Source: Prevotella sp. (GTDB taxonomy: Bacteria; Bacteroidota; Bacteroidia; Bacteroidales; Bacteroidaceae). Taken from it: a stretch of DNA of 32,658 bases. Positions within the stretch are counted from its first letter, which is position 1; each line of letters opens with the position of its first letter. Position numbers and translations under genes: made by a program. The stretch covers positions 1-32,658 of the forward strand of contig JAFUSC010000097.1 in the NCBI GenBank assembly GCA_017467705.1. The letters are read 5' to 3'. The notes under the pieces were generated by a model that searched no databases, had not been told where the DNA came from, and worked only from the letters and a program-made list of their open reading frames with translations. Shown here piece by piece: positions 5,892 to 16,100 of the stretch.

Positions 5892-7349
5892 ATGAACGAA
5901 ATTCAAAACCTGAACCCGCAGTGCATCTGGAAGAACTTCTATGCACTGACACAAGTGCCTCGCCCGAGCGGACACTTAGAGAAAATTCAGCAGTTCCTGC
6001 TTGACTTCGGCAAGCAGGCAGGTGTGGAAGCCTTCAAGGACCCCGCCGGCAACATCGTTTTCCGCAAGCCCGCCACCGCCGGCATGGAGAACCGCAAGGG
6101 CATCATCCTGCAGGCACACATGGACATGGTGCCGCAGAAGACGCCCGAGTCAACCCACAACTTCGAGACCGACCCCATTGAGCCGTGGATTGACGGCGAG
6201 TGGGTGAAGGCCAAGGGCACCACGCTCGGTGCTGACAACGGCCTCGGCGTGGCAGCTATCATGGCCATCATGGAGGACAAGACACTCGTGCACGGCCCCA
6301 TCAACGCCCTCATCACCGCTGACGAGGAGACGGGCATGTACGGCGCCAACGACCTGCCCGAAGGTGAGCTGGAGGGCGACATCCTCATGAACCTCGACTC
6401 TGAGCACTGGGGAAAGTTCGTCATCGGCTCTGCCGGTGGCATCGACGTGACCGCCACGTTGGAGTATAAGGAAGAAGAGACCAGCACTGACGATGCTGCC
6501 GTGCGCGTGACGCTGAAGGGTCTGCGCGGCGGACACTCCGGACTGGAGATTCACGAAGGCCGCGGCAATGCCAACAAGATGATGGCCCGCTGCGTGCGCG
6601 AGGTCATCGAGACCTGCGACGCACGGCTGGCCAGCTGGCACGGCGGCAACATGCGCAATGCCATCCCCTTCAAGGCCGAGGTGGTGCTGACACTGCCGAA
6701 AGAGAACGTGGCCGCCCTGAAAGAAGCCGCCGAGGAGTGGAAGGCTGACTTCGTGGACGAGTACAAGCAGATTGAAACCGGCATTGAGTTCTTCGTGGAA
6801 GACGTGGAGCTGCCCAAGACACAGGCACCCGAGGAGATCAGCGACAACCTCATCAATGCCATCCTGGCCTGCCACGACGGTGTGGTGCGCATGATTCCCT
6901 CCTACCCCAGCGTCGTAGAGACATCGAGCAACCTCGCCATCATCGACATTGAGGAAGGCAAGGCCGCCATTAAGATTCTGGCCCGCTCCAGCCGCGAGGA
7001 CATGAAGCAGTACATTGTCGACATGCTGGAGAGCTGCTTCAACATGGCCGGCATGAAGGTGGAGACCGCCGGCTCGTATGGTGGTTGGGACCCCAACCCC
7101 GACTCGGAAATCCTGCACCTGCTGCTCAAGGAGTACAAGGAGTTGTTTGGCAAGGACGGCATCATTCAGGTGGACCACGCCGGACTGGAGTGCTCCGTCA
7201 TCCTCGGCAAGTATCCTTGGCTCGACGTCGTCAGCCTCGGCCCCACGATGAAGTCACCGCACACCACCACGGAGCGCGCCCTCATTGAGACCGTTGCCCC
7301 GTTCTGGGAACTGCTGAAGAAGACGCTCGCCGATGTGCCGGTGAAGTAG
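5892..7349 (+). CDS. pepD: Aminoacyl-histidine dipeptidase (M20 family, PepD-type)
   Basis: Cytosolic zinc dipeptidase of 485 residues, the normal PepD length, hydrolysing Xaa-His and other dipeptides. The start MNEIQNLNPQCIWKNFYALTQ and PRPSGHLEKI are typical. M20 metal and catalytic residues are visible: His76 and Asp78 (QAHMDMVPQ), Asp115 (LGADNGLGVA), Glu145/Glu146 (TADEETGMYG), the Asp of NLDSEHWG, and a C-terminal His in QVDHAGLECS. There is no signal peptide. It stands alone, with a hairpin downstream at 7375-7405. The ATG follows an AT-rich leader (AGCTTTAAAGAA). Confidence 0.96.
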   Translation: MNEIQNLNPQCIWKNFYALTQVPRPSGHLEKIQQFLLDFGKQAGVEAFKDPAGNIVFRKPATAGMENRKGIILQAHMDMVPQKTPESTHNFETDPIEPWIDGEWVKAKGTTLGADNGLGVAAIMAIMEDKTLVHGPINALITADEETGMYGANDLPEGELEGDILMNLDSEHWGKFVIGSAGGIDVTATLEYKEEETSTDDAAVRVTLKGLRGGHSGLEIHEGRGNANKMMARCVREVIETCDARLASWHGGNMRNAIPFKAEVVLTLPKENVAALKEAAEEWKADFVDEYKQIETGIEFFVEDVELPKTQAPEEISDNLINAILACHDGVVRMIPSYPSVVETSSNLAIIDIEEGKAAIKILARSSREDMKQYIVDMLESCFNMAGMKVETAGSYGGWDPNPDSEILHLLLKEYKELFGKDGIIQVDHAGLECSVILGKYPWLDVVSLGPTMKSPHTTTERALIETVAPFWELLKKTLADVPVK

Positions 7350-7366
7350 CAAACAGCAGTAACAGC

Positions 7367-7405
7367 AAAAAAACATCCCCCTTGTCCGTCACGGATGAGG
7401 GGGAT
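7367..7405. terminator. Bidirectional intrinsic terminator
   Basis: ATCCCCCTTGTCCG pairs with CGGATGAGGGGGAT (14-bp stem, two mismatches, 3-nt loop, 7375-7405). On the minus strand it is followed by seven T (plus-strand A 7367-7373), a good end for the glucanase cluster. On the plus strand TTTCTT follows and could serve pepD. Confidence 0.85.
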
Positions 7406-7479
7406 TTCTTCAACAAACTACTAATTACTAACTATAACTATTAACATTACTACTAAAACAAATTCTTCAAAAAAACTGG

Positions 7480-7674
7480 TTATTCGTCATCGTCCCACAG
7501 CAGTTCGCGTGCAGCCACGCTTTCGTCGCTGCCGAACGAACCGCCGACGCCGTCGTAGTCAAGACCGCCGGGAGTCTCTGTCGCCTTTCCCGTTCCACTG
7601 ACTAACAGCAGCGTCTGCCGGGTCTGTATCTTGATGGTCTCCATCGTGGGAGTGATGTATGCACTTTTCTTCAT
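7480..7674 (-). CDS. Small acidic-tailed protein S1 (family with 12831-12989 and 17429-17596)
   Basis: 64 residues: MKKSAYITPTMETIKIQTRQ, then a TLLLVSG segment, a Gly/Asp-rich middle and an acidic end LLWDDDE. AAGGAT lies just before the ATG. It shares with two other small ORFs in the cluster the pattern MKKxYxxPxM...LLxxSG...AxRE...DDE, and like them it lies directly downstream of a large secreted protein gene (here GH81, 25 bp away). There is no Sec signal peptide. The N-terminal block followed by a Gly/Ser step is reminiscent of a peptide leader, but no processing enzyme is nearby. Function unknown. Confidence 0.7.
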   Translation of the reverse strand: MKKSAYITPTMETIKIQTRQTLLLVSGTGKATETPGGLDYDGVGGSFGSDESVAARELLWDDDE

Positions 7675-7699
7675 ATCCTTGTACTTTTCTGATGATGGT

Positions 7700-10600
7700 T
7701 CATTTCACGACGACGGTCCGTCCGTTCCTGATGTAAATGCCTTTGCGTGTCGGCTTGCTGCCCAAGCGACGGCCCTGCAGGTCATACCATGTCTCCGCCT
7801 CTTGGGTGAGGGTCGGGTTGAGGTCCACTCCCGTAGTGCCGTCCACGTAGACGCGGGCCCCCTCGGGCACGTCAGCTAAGTAGGCACGGAACGCGCCCAC
7901 CGTTGTGCCTTCGTTGTTCAGCCAAGCCAACTGGCCGTTGCCCTTGAAGGCCGCATAGCCCTCGCTGCCCGTCACTTGGAACTGGGCGAAGTTACCGACG
8001 AAGCGCACATTGTCCACGGTCGTTGTGAGCTGTGCCGCTGTGCGTGCCAGCTCCACGTTGCCCTGCGTGCCGTTCACACGCAGCTCCATGGCAGTGCTGC
8101 CCGTGTTGCGGATGAGATACGGTTTGTAGGCTTCCATCTTCGTGCCCGTCAGCTGCGTGAACTCCAGTCCGGCAGCCGTGGCACTGCTCAGCTCATAGAC
8201 CGTGATGCCCGTCGGGATGTCCATCTCGCGCGGCATGCACAGCGTGCCATAGGCACCGGCAGCAACCGTACGGCTGTAGGTGAACTTCGTGCGGCCGCCG
8301 TAGTTGGCGGGATAGACGGGATAACCGTCTTGGAACACGATCTGATAGTCCGTTGCCTTCAACGGCAATATCCATCCACCGGCGTCATAGGCCAGGTTCT
8401 GCGTATTGGTCAGACGGGCCGTCTGGTCCGACGCCGCATTATCATCACCACCCGCACCTTGCAGCAAGAGCACGGTATTGGGGTTGTTGGGCGTGCTGAT
8501 GGTCATCGGCGTGGTGTTGCTCAGTGTGATGTTGCTCAGGTCAATGGCCGTGGCCGTGGCAGGCAGGGCGGCAATGTCGGCTAAGAAAGCCTCCTTGTTC
8601 GCATCGGTGATGCCCGTGCCGAACGATGTCACCGTGACCAGTCCGCGTGCATCAGGGTCGCTGACGAACACCCTGTCGCCCGACTCCTTGTAGAAGTAGA
8701 CGTTGGCAATGAGGGCTTCGTTCGTGCCGGCCTGATAGTTGGAGAAGGCGAAGAACAGCCAGTTCACCGTCGTGTTGGTGACGGGCAGGTCCACGCTGTT
8801 CCACTGGCCTTTCGTCAGTGACTTGGCATACTCCTTATTGGCGGGCAGTCCTTCAAAGTGGAAGCTGAACGCGGGTGCATTGTTCACCACGTAGATGTCA
8901 GCATGTATCATGTTGTAGTCGGAAATGTCCATGTTGCCCAGTGCGCCGAAGCCGAAGGTTCCTAACTGTGACACGAACAGGGCGCGCGTGGTGCCGCCGC
9001 CGATGGTGGGCACGGGGAAGTTATCCGTTCCTTTCAGCGAACCGCCGTTGTAGTCGAAGTTCATGCCGCTGGGCTCCGTCTGGCCGACGAACAGGGGCAG
9101 TTTGCCGCTCATACTTGGTGCAGCAGCCACGGCGGGAATGTCCTCGTAGCTGATGCCGGTGGGACCGATGCCGCGCACGTTGACCGTCTGGCGCAGGGCA
9201 CCCGACTTCACCACGATGACGTAGTTGCCGGCCTGATGCGCCGTGAAGGTCATGGCATCGGTGTCCAGCGTGGCATGGGTCGTGGCGATTTGCTCACCGT
9301 CCACGTCCTCATACAGCTCGTAGCTCAGCGCAGCACTGGCATAGGGAGCACCGAACTGGTCGCGTCCCTCGGCGGTGAAGCTCACGGCATGACCGATGAC
9401 AGGGTCGCCCTCCATCTCAATGGTCACCGACGTCAGTTGCAGCGCTTCCTCCACGGGCAGCGTCTTCGTGGCGGTCATGCCGCTGACGGCTGCCGTCACG
9501 CTCACGTTGCCGTATTTCGTCGGGGTGAACTCGTTGCCGCTGAACGTGCCGTCGCTGCTGCTCCACGTGGCGCCCACCGTCTTCGGCTGCTTCGCGTAGT
9601 TGTAGCCCTGAATGGTCAGCACCGTGGGCTCACCCTGTTTCAGCACGCTCTTCGCGCTGGTAATCTCCACGCCCATCAGGTCGGCGTCGAGTGTTGATGC
9701 CAACCGGCCGTAGACTTCCAGCTCATAGAGTGACGTGCCGTACTGCGTGCCGCGCTTCACACCGACCACGCGCACATAGCGTCCCGGCTGGTCGTCCAAC
9801 GTCAGCTCGGTCCAGTCGTTGGGCTTGCCGGTGCCTGTCTTGCTGTAGGTCACCGCGCCGTCGGGCGTGTTGCGCAGTTCAATGCGGTACTCCGAGGCGT
9901 AGGCTGCCTCCCAACGTATCTTGGTCTTGTATATGGTGGCGTTCTCGCCTAAGTCCACTTGCAGCCACTCGTTGTCCTGATGGGCACTGCCCCAACGGGT
10001 GTCCAGACTGCCGTCCGTGGCGTTCTGAGCCACTGAGCCGTCGTTCTCGTGACTGCTCTCGGTGCAGGTTTTGTTCAGCGCCAGGTTCTTCATCACCAGC
10101 CGTTCGCGCAGGTCGGGCTCACTATCGTCCACGGGGTAGACGTAGTTGTAAGCCGTTGACTCCACGCCCTCTACCTTCAGCTGTCGGGCCGGCACGGTCA
10201 GGCTGGCACCGTCAGAGAAGCTGACGGTCACGGCCTCGTCCGTCGGATTAAAGGCCATGTGGGTCTTCACGCCGTCCTTGATGTAGACGCGGGCGGTGGG
10301 AATCGAGGCCGTCACGTCCCACACGATGTCGCCATACGTGCGGTGCGAGTGGGTGACGAAGTAGGTGATGCCGTTGGTCGAGCTGGTGGTCATCGTCCCC
10401 CACCCTTTCGCCCAGCCTTCGTCGAAGATGGCGGCAGCGTCGTCGGGGTCGCTCCACTGCCGATAGCTCAGCACCACGTTGCCCCAGTCGGAGTTGCCCA
10501 GCCATGCATCCGTGCCGCTGTAGTCTTCCCAGCCCACGTGCTCCTTCAGCGCCATCAGCCGGTCATAGTCCCATGCGGCAAACGCCTTGTCCTCGCCTAA

Positions 10601-12685
10601 GTAGTCCAGTGCCGGGGAAATCGGCATCCACTGGATGCCCTGCATGAACACGGGGTCGCCGCCAAACCATGTCCACCAGCCAATGCCGTGACTGGTCAGG
10701 TTCGAACTCCACGGCTGCACGTAGTCCACCACGCCGTCTCTCCGGTGCACGAACTTCTGGTAGTCAATGTTGTAGAGGTTATCCACGTCGGCAGCATCGT
10801 AGTCGGGCGTCGCGGTGTGGAAGTCGGCACCGATGCTTTCTCCGTGGCGGTCAAACCAGTATTCGGCCGTGGCGCGGCTCTCGCTCACCCAACCGAAAAT
10901 GCCGGCGTCGCGCAGCTCGTCGTCGCCCAAGGCCACACCGAGCAGGTACATGCCGCCCCACGACTGCATCGATTCGCTGGTCGACTCCTGGCCGTTGCCG
11001 GCACCGTCGCCCAGTCCGCCGGCATAGCAGTGGCCGGCCCACGGGTCCATCATGCGCAGGAAGCACGACCAGTCGTCGCGCTTGTAGTTATTATAGTCGC
11101 GGGCTATGAGCTTCAGCATCTCGCCGTAGCCCGCCTTGAAGTCGTCGTCCACCATGCAGAGCATGGCTGCGGCCAGCGTGTAGTAGCCGTAGTGGAAATG
11201 GTGATCGTTGTATGTGTCGCTGTCGTAGCTCGTCTCGTAGCCTATGAGTCCGCCGAAACGGTTGTCGCGGGCAAAGAAGAAGTTACTCTCGCCGGGCGTG
11301 TAGGTCAGCCAGTCCACCAGCGCCTCCTTCAGCCGGTCGTGCGTCTGACGGAACATCGCCTCCTCACCCATCTCGCGGGCAAACGTCATGTAGAGCGCCA
11401 TCTGCGTCAGTCCCTTGCCGCCCCAGTAGGTGTCACCGCCGAACTCGCCCGTCTGGGCATACCGCTCCAGCATCTGCAGCATCTTCGCCGGGTCATAAGT
11501 CCCTGTCCCACTGCCCTCAACCGGCAGCGCATACCACGGCAGCATGCCGCTGAACCGATAGCTCACGCTGAGGTCAGCGCCCGCAGCCAGCTTCAGCATG
11601 CCGCGCGGCGTGCGGTAGTGCTGGCCGTTGAACGTGAAGGCTGGCGTGGCACCGTTACGATACTGATGCGGAATGAAGCCCTGCAGCACGTCGGTCGTTG
11701 CCGTGCCCGTGCGCAGGTCGTTGGCCGTCACCTGCCAATGCGTGGTCAGCGTGCCGGTAGCCTGTGTGTAGTTCCACGACACCTCGGTGTTCACGGGCTT
11801 GCTGTAGGCATAGGGCGCATACGTGTTCAGGTCGGCGGTCTGTTTCAGCAGCGCCACCACCACGAACTGCGGCCCGCTGCCGAACGTCACCCGTGCCTCG
11901 CCGTCCTCGACACTCACCGTGGCCCCGTCGGGCAGGTAAACGCCGTACAGGTCAGCCGTCGTCTCATAAGCATCGGCACTGCCAATGCCTACCACGAACC
12001 TGTTGCAGGCACCGCTGGTCAGCTCCGCGCCGCTGGCGTCCGTCAGCTTCACCGTCGTCTTGCCCGTCAGCCGGTTCTCGGCACCGTCGTTGCCCGTCTT
12101 CACAACTGTGATGACAGGGCTGATGCCCTTCGTCTCTATCCACGTGAACGGCACGCCGTGGGCCAGCGTCACCAGCATGCTCGCATCAGCCGACGCGAAG
12201 TCAGCCGCACCCTGCGGCAGCAGCGAGAAGCCCACCGTCCAGTCGCTCCACTCCTCAGCCAGCGGCTGGCGGGCAGCGAAGTCATCACCACCGCTGATGC
12301 GCAGCTTCGACTGCGCTTTCATCTCTGTGCCGTTGTCAATCCAGTACTTCGGGTAGTGCACGTCCACGCCGTACTTCATGCCCTGTACGTACTGCGGATA
12401 GCTCCACAGGTGGCCCGTCAGCTCCTGACCGCTGCGTCCGCGGTCAGCGTTGATCATGTCTGTCCACCAGTCGTTGGTCGGAATAGGCCGTCCCGCCTGT
12501 TCCTTGATATACAGCTTGCGATATTGCATGTACTGGCTTTGGTCGCCGCCGTGCTCCGCCGTCCGCGACTTAGCCAATGGCGTATAGGCAGCATAACTGC
12601 CACGGCCCACCTGCACCGCCTCCTGCGCACGCGCAGCAACCGAAGCAGTGAGCATCAGCACAGACATGATGATCAGCTTTCTCAT
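7700..12685 (-). CDS. Secreted GH81 endo-beta-1,3-glucanase with discoidin and Ig-like modules
   Basis: The start is ATG 12685 (MRKLIIMSVLMLTASVAARA signal peptide) with an AAGGAAGGA site before it. The open frame extends 20 codons further, but that part is not signal-like. Mature protein: a GH81 domain from about residue 40 to 720, with PIPTNDWWTDM near 70, the DxxYNDHHFHYG motif near 489-500 and GHCYAGG...NGQESTSES near 551-572. In GH81 these segments carry the catalytic Asp and Glu. Next come a discoidin-like F5/8 type C (CBM32-like) domain near 870-995, Ig-like segments near 1000-1170, a further beta-sandwich near 1210-1360 (WNSVDLPVTN...ANVYFYKE), and a C-terminal beta region ending WYDLQGRRL...RKGIYIRNGRTVVVK, a short sorting-type tail. 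It cleaves internal beta-1,3 bonds in glucan outside the cell or at its surface. It follows a 52-residue small gene in the same direction. Confidence 0.93.
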   Translation of the reverse strand: MRKLIIMSVLMLTASVAARAQEAVQVGRGSYAAYTPLAKSRTAEHGGDQSQYMQYRKLYIKEQAGRPIPTNDWWTDMINADRGRSGQELTGHLWSYPQYVQGMKYGVDVHYPKYWIDNGTEMKAQSKLRISGGDDFAARQPLAEEWSDWTVGFSLLPQGAADFASADASMLVTLAHGVPFTWIETKGISPVITVVKTGNDGAENRLTGKTTVKLTDASGAELTSGACNRFVVGIGSADAYETTADLYGVYLPDGATVSVEDGEARVTFGSGPQFVVVALLKQTADLNTYAPYAYSKPVNTEVSWNYTQATGTLTTHWQVTANDLRTGTATTDVLQGFIPHQYRNGATPAFTFNGQHYRTPRGMLKLAAGADLSVSYRFSGMLPWYALPVEGSGTGTYDPAKMLQMLERYAQTGEFGGDTYWGGKGLTQMALYMTFAREMGEEAMFRQTHDRLKEALVDWLTYTPGESNFFFARDNRFGGLIGYETSYDSDTYNDHHFHYGYYTLAAAMLCMVDDDFKAGYGEMLKLIARDYNNYKRDDWSCFLRMMDPWAGHCYAGGLGDGAGNGQESTSESMQSWGGMYLLGVALGDDELRDAGIFGWVSESRATAEYWFDRHGESIGADFHTATPDYDAADVDNLYNIDYQKFVHRRDGVVDYVQPWSSNLTSHGIGWWTWFGGDPVFMQGIQWMPISPALDYLGEDKAFAAWDYDRLMALKEHVGWEDYSGTDAWLGNSDWGNVVLSYRQWSDPDDAAAIFDEGWAKGWGTMTTSSTNGITYFVTHSHRTYGDIVWDVTASIPTARVYIKDGVKTHMAFNPTDEAVTVSFSDGASLTVPARQLKVEGVESTAYNYVYPVDDSEPDLRERLVMKNLALNKTCTESSHENDGSVAQNATDGSLDTRWGSAHQDNEWLQVDLGENATIYKTKIRWEAAYASEYRIELRNTPDGAVTYSKTGTGKPNDWTELTLDDQPGRYVRVVGVKRGTQYGTSLYELEVYGRLASTLDADLMGVEITSAKSVLKQGEPTVLTIQGYNYAKQPKTVGATWSSSDGTFSGNEFTPTKYGNVSVTAAVSGMTATKTLPVEEALQLTSVTIEMEGDPVIGHAVSFTAEGRDQFGAPYASAALSYELYEDVDGEQIATTHATLDTDAMTFTAHQAGNYVIVVKSGALRQTVNVRGIGPTGISYEDIPAVAAAPSMSGKLPLFVGQTEPSGMNFDYNGGSLKGTDNFPVPTIGGGTTRALFVSQLGTFGFGALGNMDISDYNMIHADIYVVNNAPAFSFHFEGLPANKEYAKSLTKGQWNSVDLPVTNTTVNWLFFAFSNYQAGTNEALIANVYFYKESGDRVFVSDPDARGLVTVTSFGTGITDANKEAFLADIAALPATATAIDLSNITLSNTTPMTISTPNNPNTVLLLQGAGGDDNAASDQTARLTNTQNLAYDAGGWILPLKATDYQIVFQDGYPVYPANYGGRTKFTYSRTVAAGAYGTLCMPREMDIPTGITVYELSSATAAGLEFTQLTGTKMEAYKPYLIRNTGSTAMELRVNGTQGNVELARTAAQLTTTVDNVRFVGNFAQFQVTGSEGYAAFKGNGQLAWLNNEGTTVGAFRAYLADVPEGARVYVDGTTGVDLNPTLTQEAETWYDLQGRRLGSKPTRKGIYIRNGRTVVVK

Positions 12686-12830
12686 TCCTTCCTTGATGTT
12701 ATATATACTTGTTCGTGAATAGTTGATGTCGTCGTCCCGAAACAATCTCTCTACACTTAGAAAGCGCTAATGTCTATCCCTTAAATAATAAAAAACTAAC
12801 ATTTCTCATTCTAACTTTCTTGCCCACGAC

Positions 12831-12989
12831 TTAATCGTCGAAGTCGTACTCACGAGAGTCGGCATAAACATCACTATCGGTTACCACATCGCCATTAACC
12901 GAAAAACTTTCTTCGCCACTTCCTGCCAATAAAGGCATCGTGTTGATGATGACTTCTGCCATTTCCGGCTTCATATATTGCTTTTTCAT
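12831..12989 (-). CDS. Small acidic-tailed protein S2
   Basis: 52 residues, MKKQYMKPEMAEVIINTMPL then LAGSGEESFSVNG and an acidic end DSREYDFDD. The leader AGAAAGGATACATGATT precedes the ATG; an in-frame ATG two codons upstream is possible. It lies between the 13152-16178 gene and GH81, all on the minus strand. It is clearly related to S3 (DSRGEYDY...DDEEDW) and more loosely to S1. Confidence 0.7.
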   Translation of the reverse strand: MKKQYMKPEMAEVIINTMPLLAGSGEESFSVNGDVVTDSDVYADSREYDFDD

Positions 12990-13069
12990 AATCATGTATC
13001 CTTTCTTCTGTTTTCTAATGAATAACTTTTTTGTCTCTTTCTTTTTGTCTAAGGAGTTAAGGAGCTTCG

Positions 13070-13129
13070 GAATTTGCTCCGCCCAAGGGCTGTAGCCAAT
13101 TGGCTTTCACCATGGGCGGCAGCAAATTC
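13070..13129. other. Large nested hairpin after the 16178-13152 gene
   Basis: GAATTTGCT-CC-GCCC (13070-13084) pairs with GGGC-GGC-AGCAAATTC (13114-13129). In the loop lies the perfect palindrome AGCCAATTGGCT (13094-13105). It sits between a secreted-protein gene and small gene S2 and could act as an mRNA stabiliser, attenuator or mobile repeat. Confidence 0.65.
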
Positions 13130-13153
13130 TTCATTCTTCACTCTTCATTCTTC
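13126..13153. repeat. Heptamer tract ATTCTTC at the end of a gene
   Basis: Four units, ATTCTTC ATTCTTC ACTCTTC ATTCTTC. The last unit supplies part of the stop codon of the minus-strand gene 13152-16178. Confidence 0.8.
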
Positions 13154-16100
13154 ATTTAACAACCACCTTCTTACCGTTGTGGATGAAGATGCCCTTAGTG
13201 GGATTCTCCACGCGGCGACCGGCGAGGTCATAGTAAGCACCGTCCTCCACCGTGATGTTACCGTTAGCATCGATGTGACCGATGGCTGTGGTCTCACCGT
13301 CGTCGAACAATGCGCGGGCACCGCCGCCACCAGCTGTAACTCCAGTGAAGTAAGCACGGTAGGGACTAATCTTAGGACCGCTAGCAGGTCTGATTTCTGT
13401 GCCATAAAGAATCCATTGGTTACCATCGGTTGTGATAGTATTCATCGTACCAAGCACTTTTACTCCATCAACAGCCTCTACTTCACCGTCTGCCTGATTT
13501 GCGACATCAAGATATACTTGATCTCCACTACTCTGCCATTTCAAATTGAGCGGGCCAGAAGTTGTATTATGAATCACATAGCCTTTACCTTTTGCAAGAC
13601 TGCCAGTAACCTTGGTGAAGGTCAGCTCACCAGCCACAGCCTTAGTAAGTTCAAATGCTTCCAAACCGTCATCCAATGTGGCAGCTATTGCACCAGCATT
13701 GCTACTCATAAACGTAGTTACATAACTATTAGCAGCAATAGTACGATTAATAACTACCGACTTGCCTGAGCCGATTGCAGAATACGCCTTAGTGGGCAGA
13801 AGGGGAACATTAGCAGGACTGTCAACAAACGTCAGACCATTGGGAGCACCGTAGAAACGGACATCAGCGTAATAGACGCTATTCGTTGTCTTTGTTGCAG
13901 CAGCAGCGGCTTCAGAGGTTCCATAGACGAATATAGCATTGACATTATTCGTAGTAAGCTCATCAATATCGTCAGCAATAGTGGCACGGCTGATATTAAT
14001 GAAAGAAGCGTTACCTACTGCGGTCTTAAAGGCTGCAAGGTTCGACGTGGAAATAGTGCCTGTAACAGCGGCTTCCTCACCAATAACCATGACATCATAC
14101 GTTGCGTCATTGGCTACTTCAACCCAATCAAATGCAGGATTGCTTTCATCACTTTCCTTGAAGGTTACTTCACCAGGCATATTGATATACAACGGAGTAT
14201 CCATAACAGGCGCAGTAGTTGACCTCACCCGGACGGTCATTGTCTTGTTCTCATCGCTATGTGTAATATTAGCAGCGCTCAACAATGTACCGCCAGGATT
14301 ACCATTCAATTTCCAATAAGCACCGCCAAAACCTATCATTGCCTCTTCCGAAGTAATAATAAGCTCATAGTCAAAAGTACCTGTGTAATGACGTGGCTGT
14401 ACGAGAATCTCATGAGTTCCATTTGTGTAAGTCTGTCCTGTGGGGGCAGCGGTAACAGTCAAATCAATAGTATTTGAGATTGTAGGACTGGAGCCAGTTA
14501 CCGTTGCAGTGATGGTAACACTACCTTCGGCAACACCAGATACAACACCTGTGGTACTAACCGTAGCCTTTTCGGGATCACTGCTTACAAAAGTGATGTC
14601 GCTGGCATCAAGTACATTTTCGCCCTGATTCTTTACCGTCAATTGAAGTGTCTTACCCACGGCTACTGATGCAGCAGGAGCTGTCACGGTGATTGATGTT
14701 GTTTCTACAACAGGTGTTTCATTCTCGAAATAAACATTATCAATCAATACATCACGGGCTTTGTCGCTACCATCTGTACCAAAATAGATGTCTATCCAGT
14801 TATTACCACCAGCTGTTGCCAACCCTGTGAGGTCTATGTCCACAGGTGTCCATGCACCTGCTGTTGTAACAAACGCCTTGTTATCAATATTTGTTTTTTC
14901 AATCTTTACTTTACCTGATACAGCAGCAACAGTATATACATCGAAATGCAACTTAGTGTACTGAGTTAAATCAGCGTCAGAAGGATAAGGGAATCCATAC
15001 GTACCAACATTATGAATACGAACACAATTATCGCTATTGATAACCACTATGTCACGACTGCCATAGCCCCATTCCCAACCAGTGTTCCAGCCGTCATAGT
15101 TCTCGGTACTGTATGTACCACTGTATATTGCCAGCACATCACTGCTTGAAGCTGTGGGAGATGCAGGATTTGTGCCCACCATATAAACCGGCGTTGTTAC
15201 AGAAGTTCCTCCACTCGTAGCCTTTAAAGTATAGGTTCCTGCACCAGAAGCAGCACCGAATGTAATATTTTGCCCACTGATAACTGCACCCACAGGGGCA
15301 CTTCCTTCCCAAGAGAGCGTAACATCATTTTCAAAAGGATTACCTTCCGTGTCAAGCACTGTTGCTACAACACCACCAGCACCTTGTGTTGCACTCCAAA
15401 TACGATAAGGTAATGCGACACTGCCTAACACCTGAGGAGCGGTAACAGTGAAAGTAATTTCTCCAGAGGTCTTGCCGCCAGCCGTTGCACTAATAGTGGT
15501 TGTACCAACAGCTGAGGCATTGAACGTCTCATTAGTTACAGTTCCGGTAGCTGGAGTTCCATTATTCCATGTAATAGTTCCTGTCGGAATTTCCTCGTCC
15601 TCAGCAGTTTTACCTATGAGCGACAATGCTATCGTTCTACCTGCATTGGTAGATGTTACATTGTTGTATGAACTGAGCGTCACGTTATCCAACGCTTTGC
15701 CAGAATAGTCAATATTATACACCTCAAACTCCCAGAAGCTATAGCCCCAAGTTCCTTGTTTTACGCCTTGGAATCGTACATATTGAGCAGTTGCAGGCTC
15801 ATTAAACACAACCGTGATATAAGAGTCGGCACCATTTTTCCCCCAAACATGCTTCTTGGTCGTCCAGTTTGTACCATCATCAGAAACCTGAATATCAAAG
15901 GCCAAATTAGGAGCATTACCTACACTCATAGCTCCCTCGCATAAAATTTTAACAGTATTAAAAGTCTGGGAACTAGCCCACGCAATCTGATACCATTCTG
16001 TATCAGTTCCACCACTTGACCCCCAACGAGTTCCTGTATTCCCGTCATTTGACTCTCCTGCTGAGGTATTGTTAAACGACGCAGAGGCTGTACCTGACAA

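Noticed and set aside
6150-7178. 342-codon minus-strand open frame
   Set aside because: Shadow of pepD, whose sense frame has all M20 motifs.
10688-12718. 676-codon plus-strand open frame
   Set aside because: It is antisense to the GH81 domain, has shadow composition rich in His, Arg and Val, and no recognisable domain.
12686-12745. N-terminal extension of GH81 to 12745
   Set aside because: The extra 20 residues (MFRDDDINYS...) precede a good signal peptide and ribosome site at 12685.
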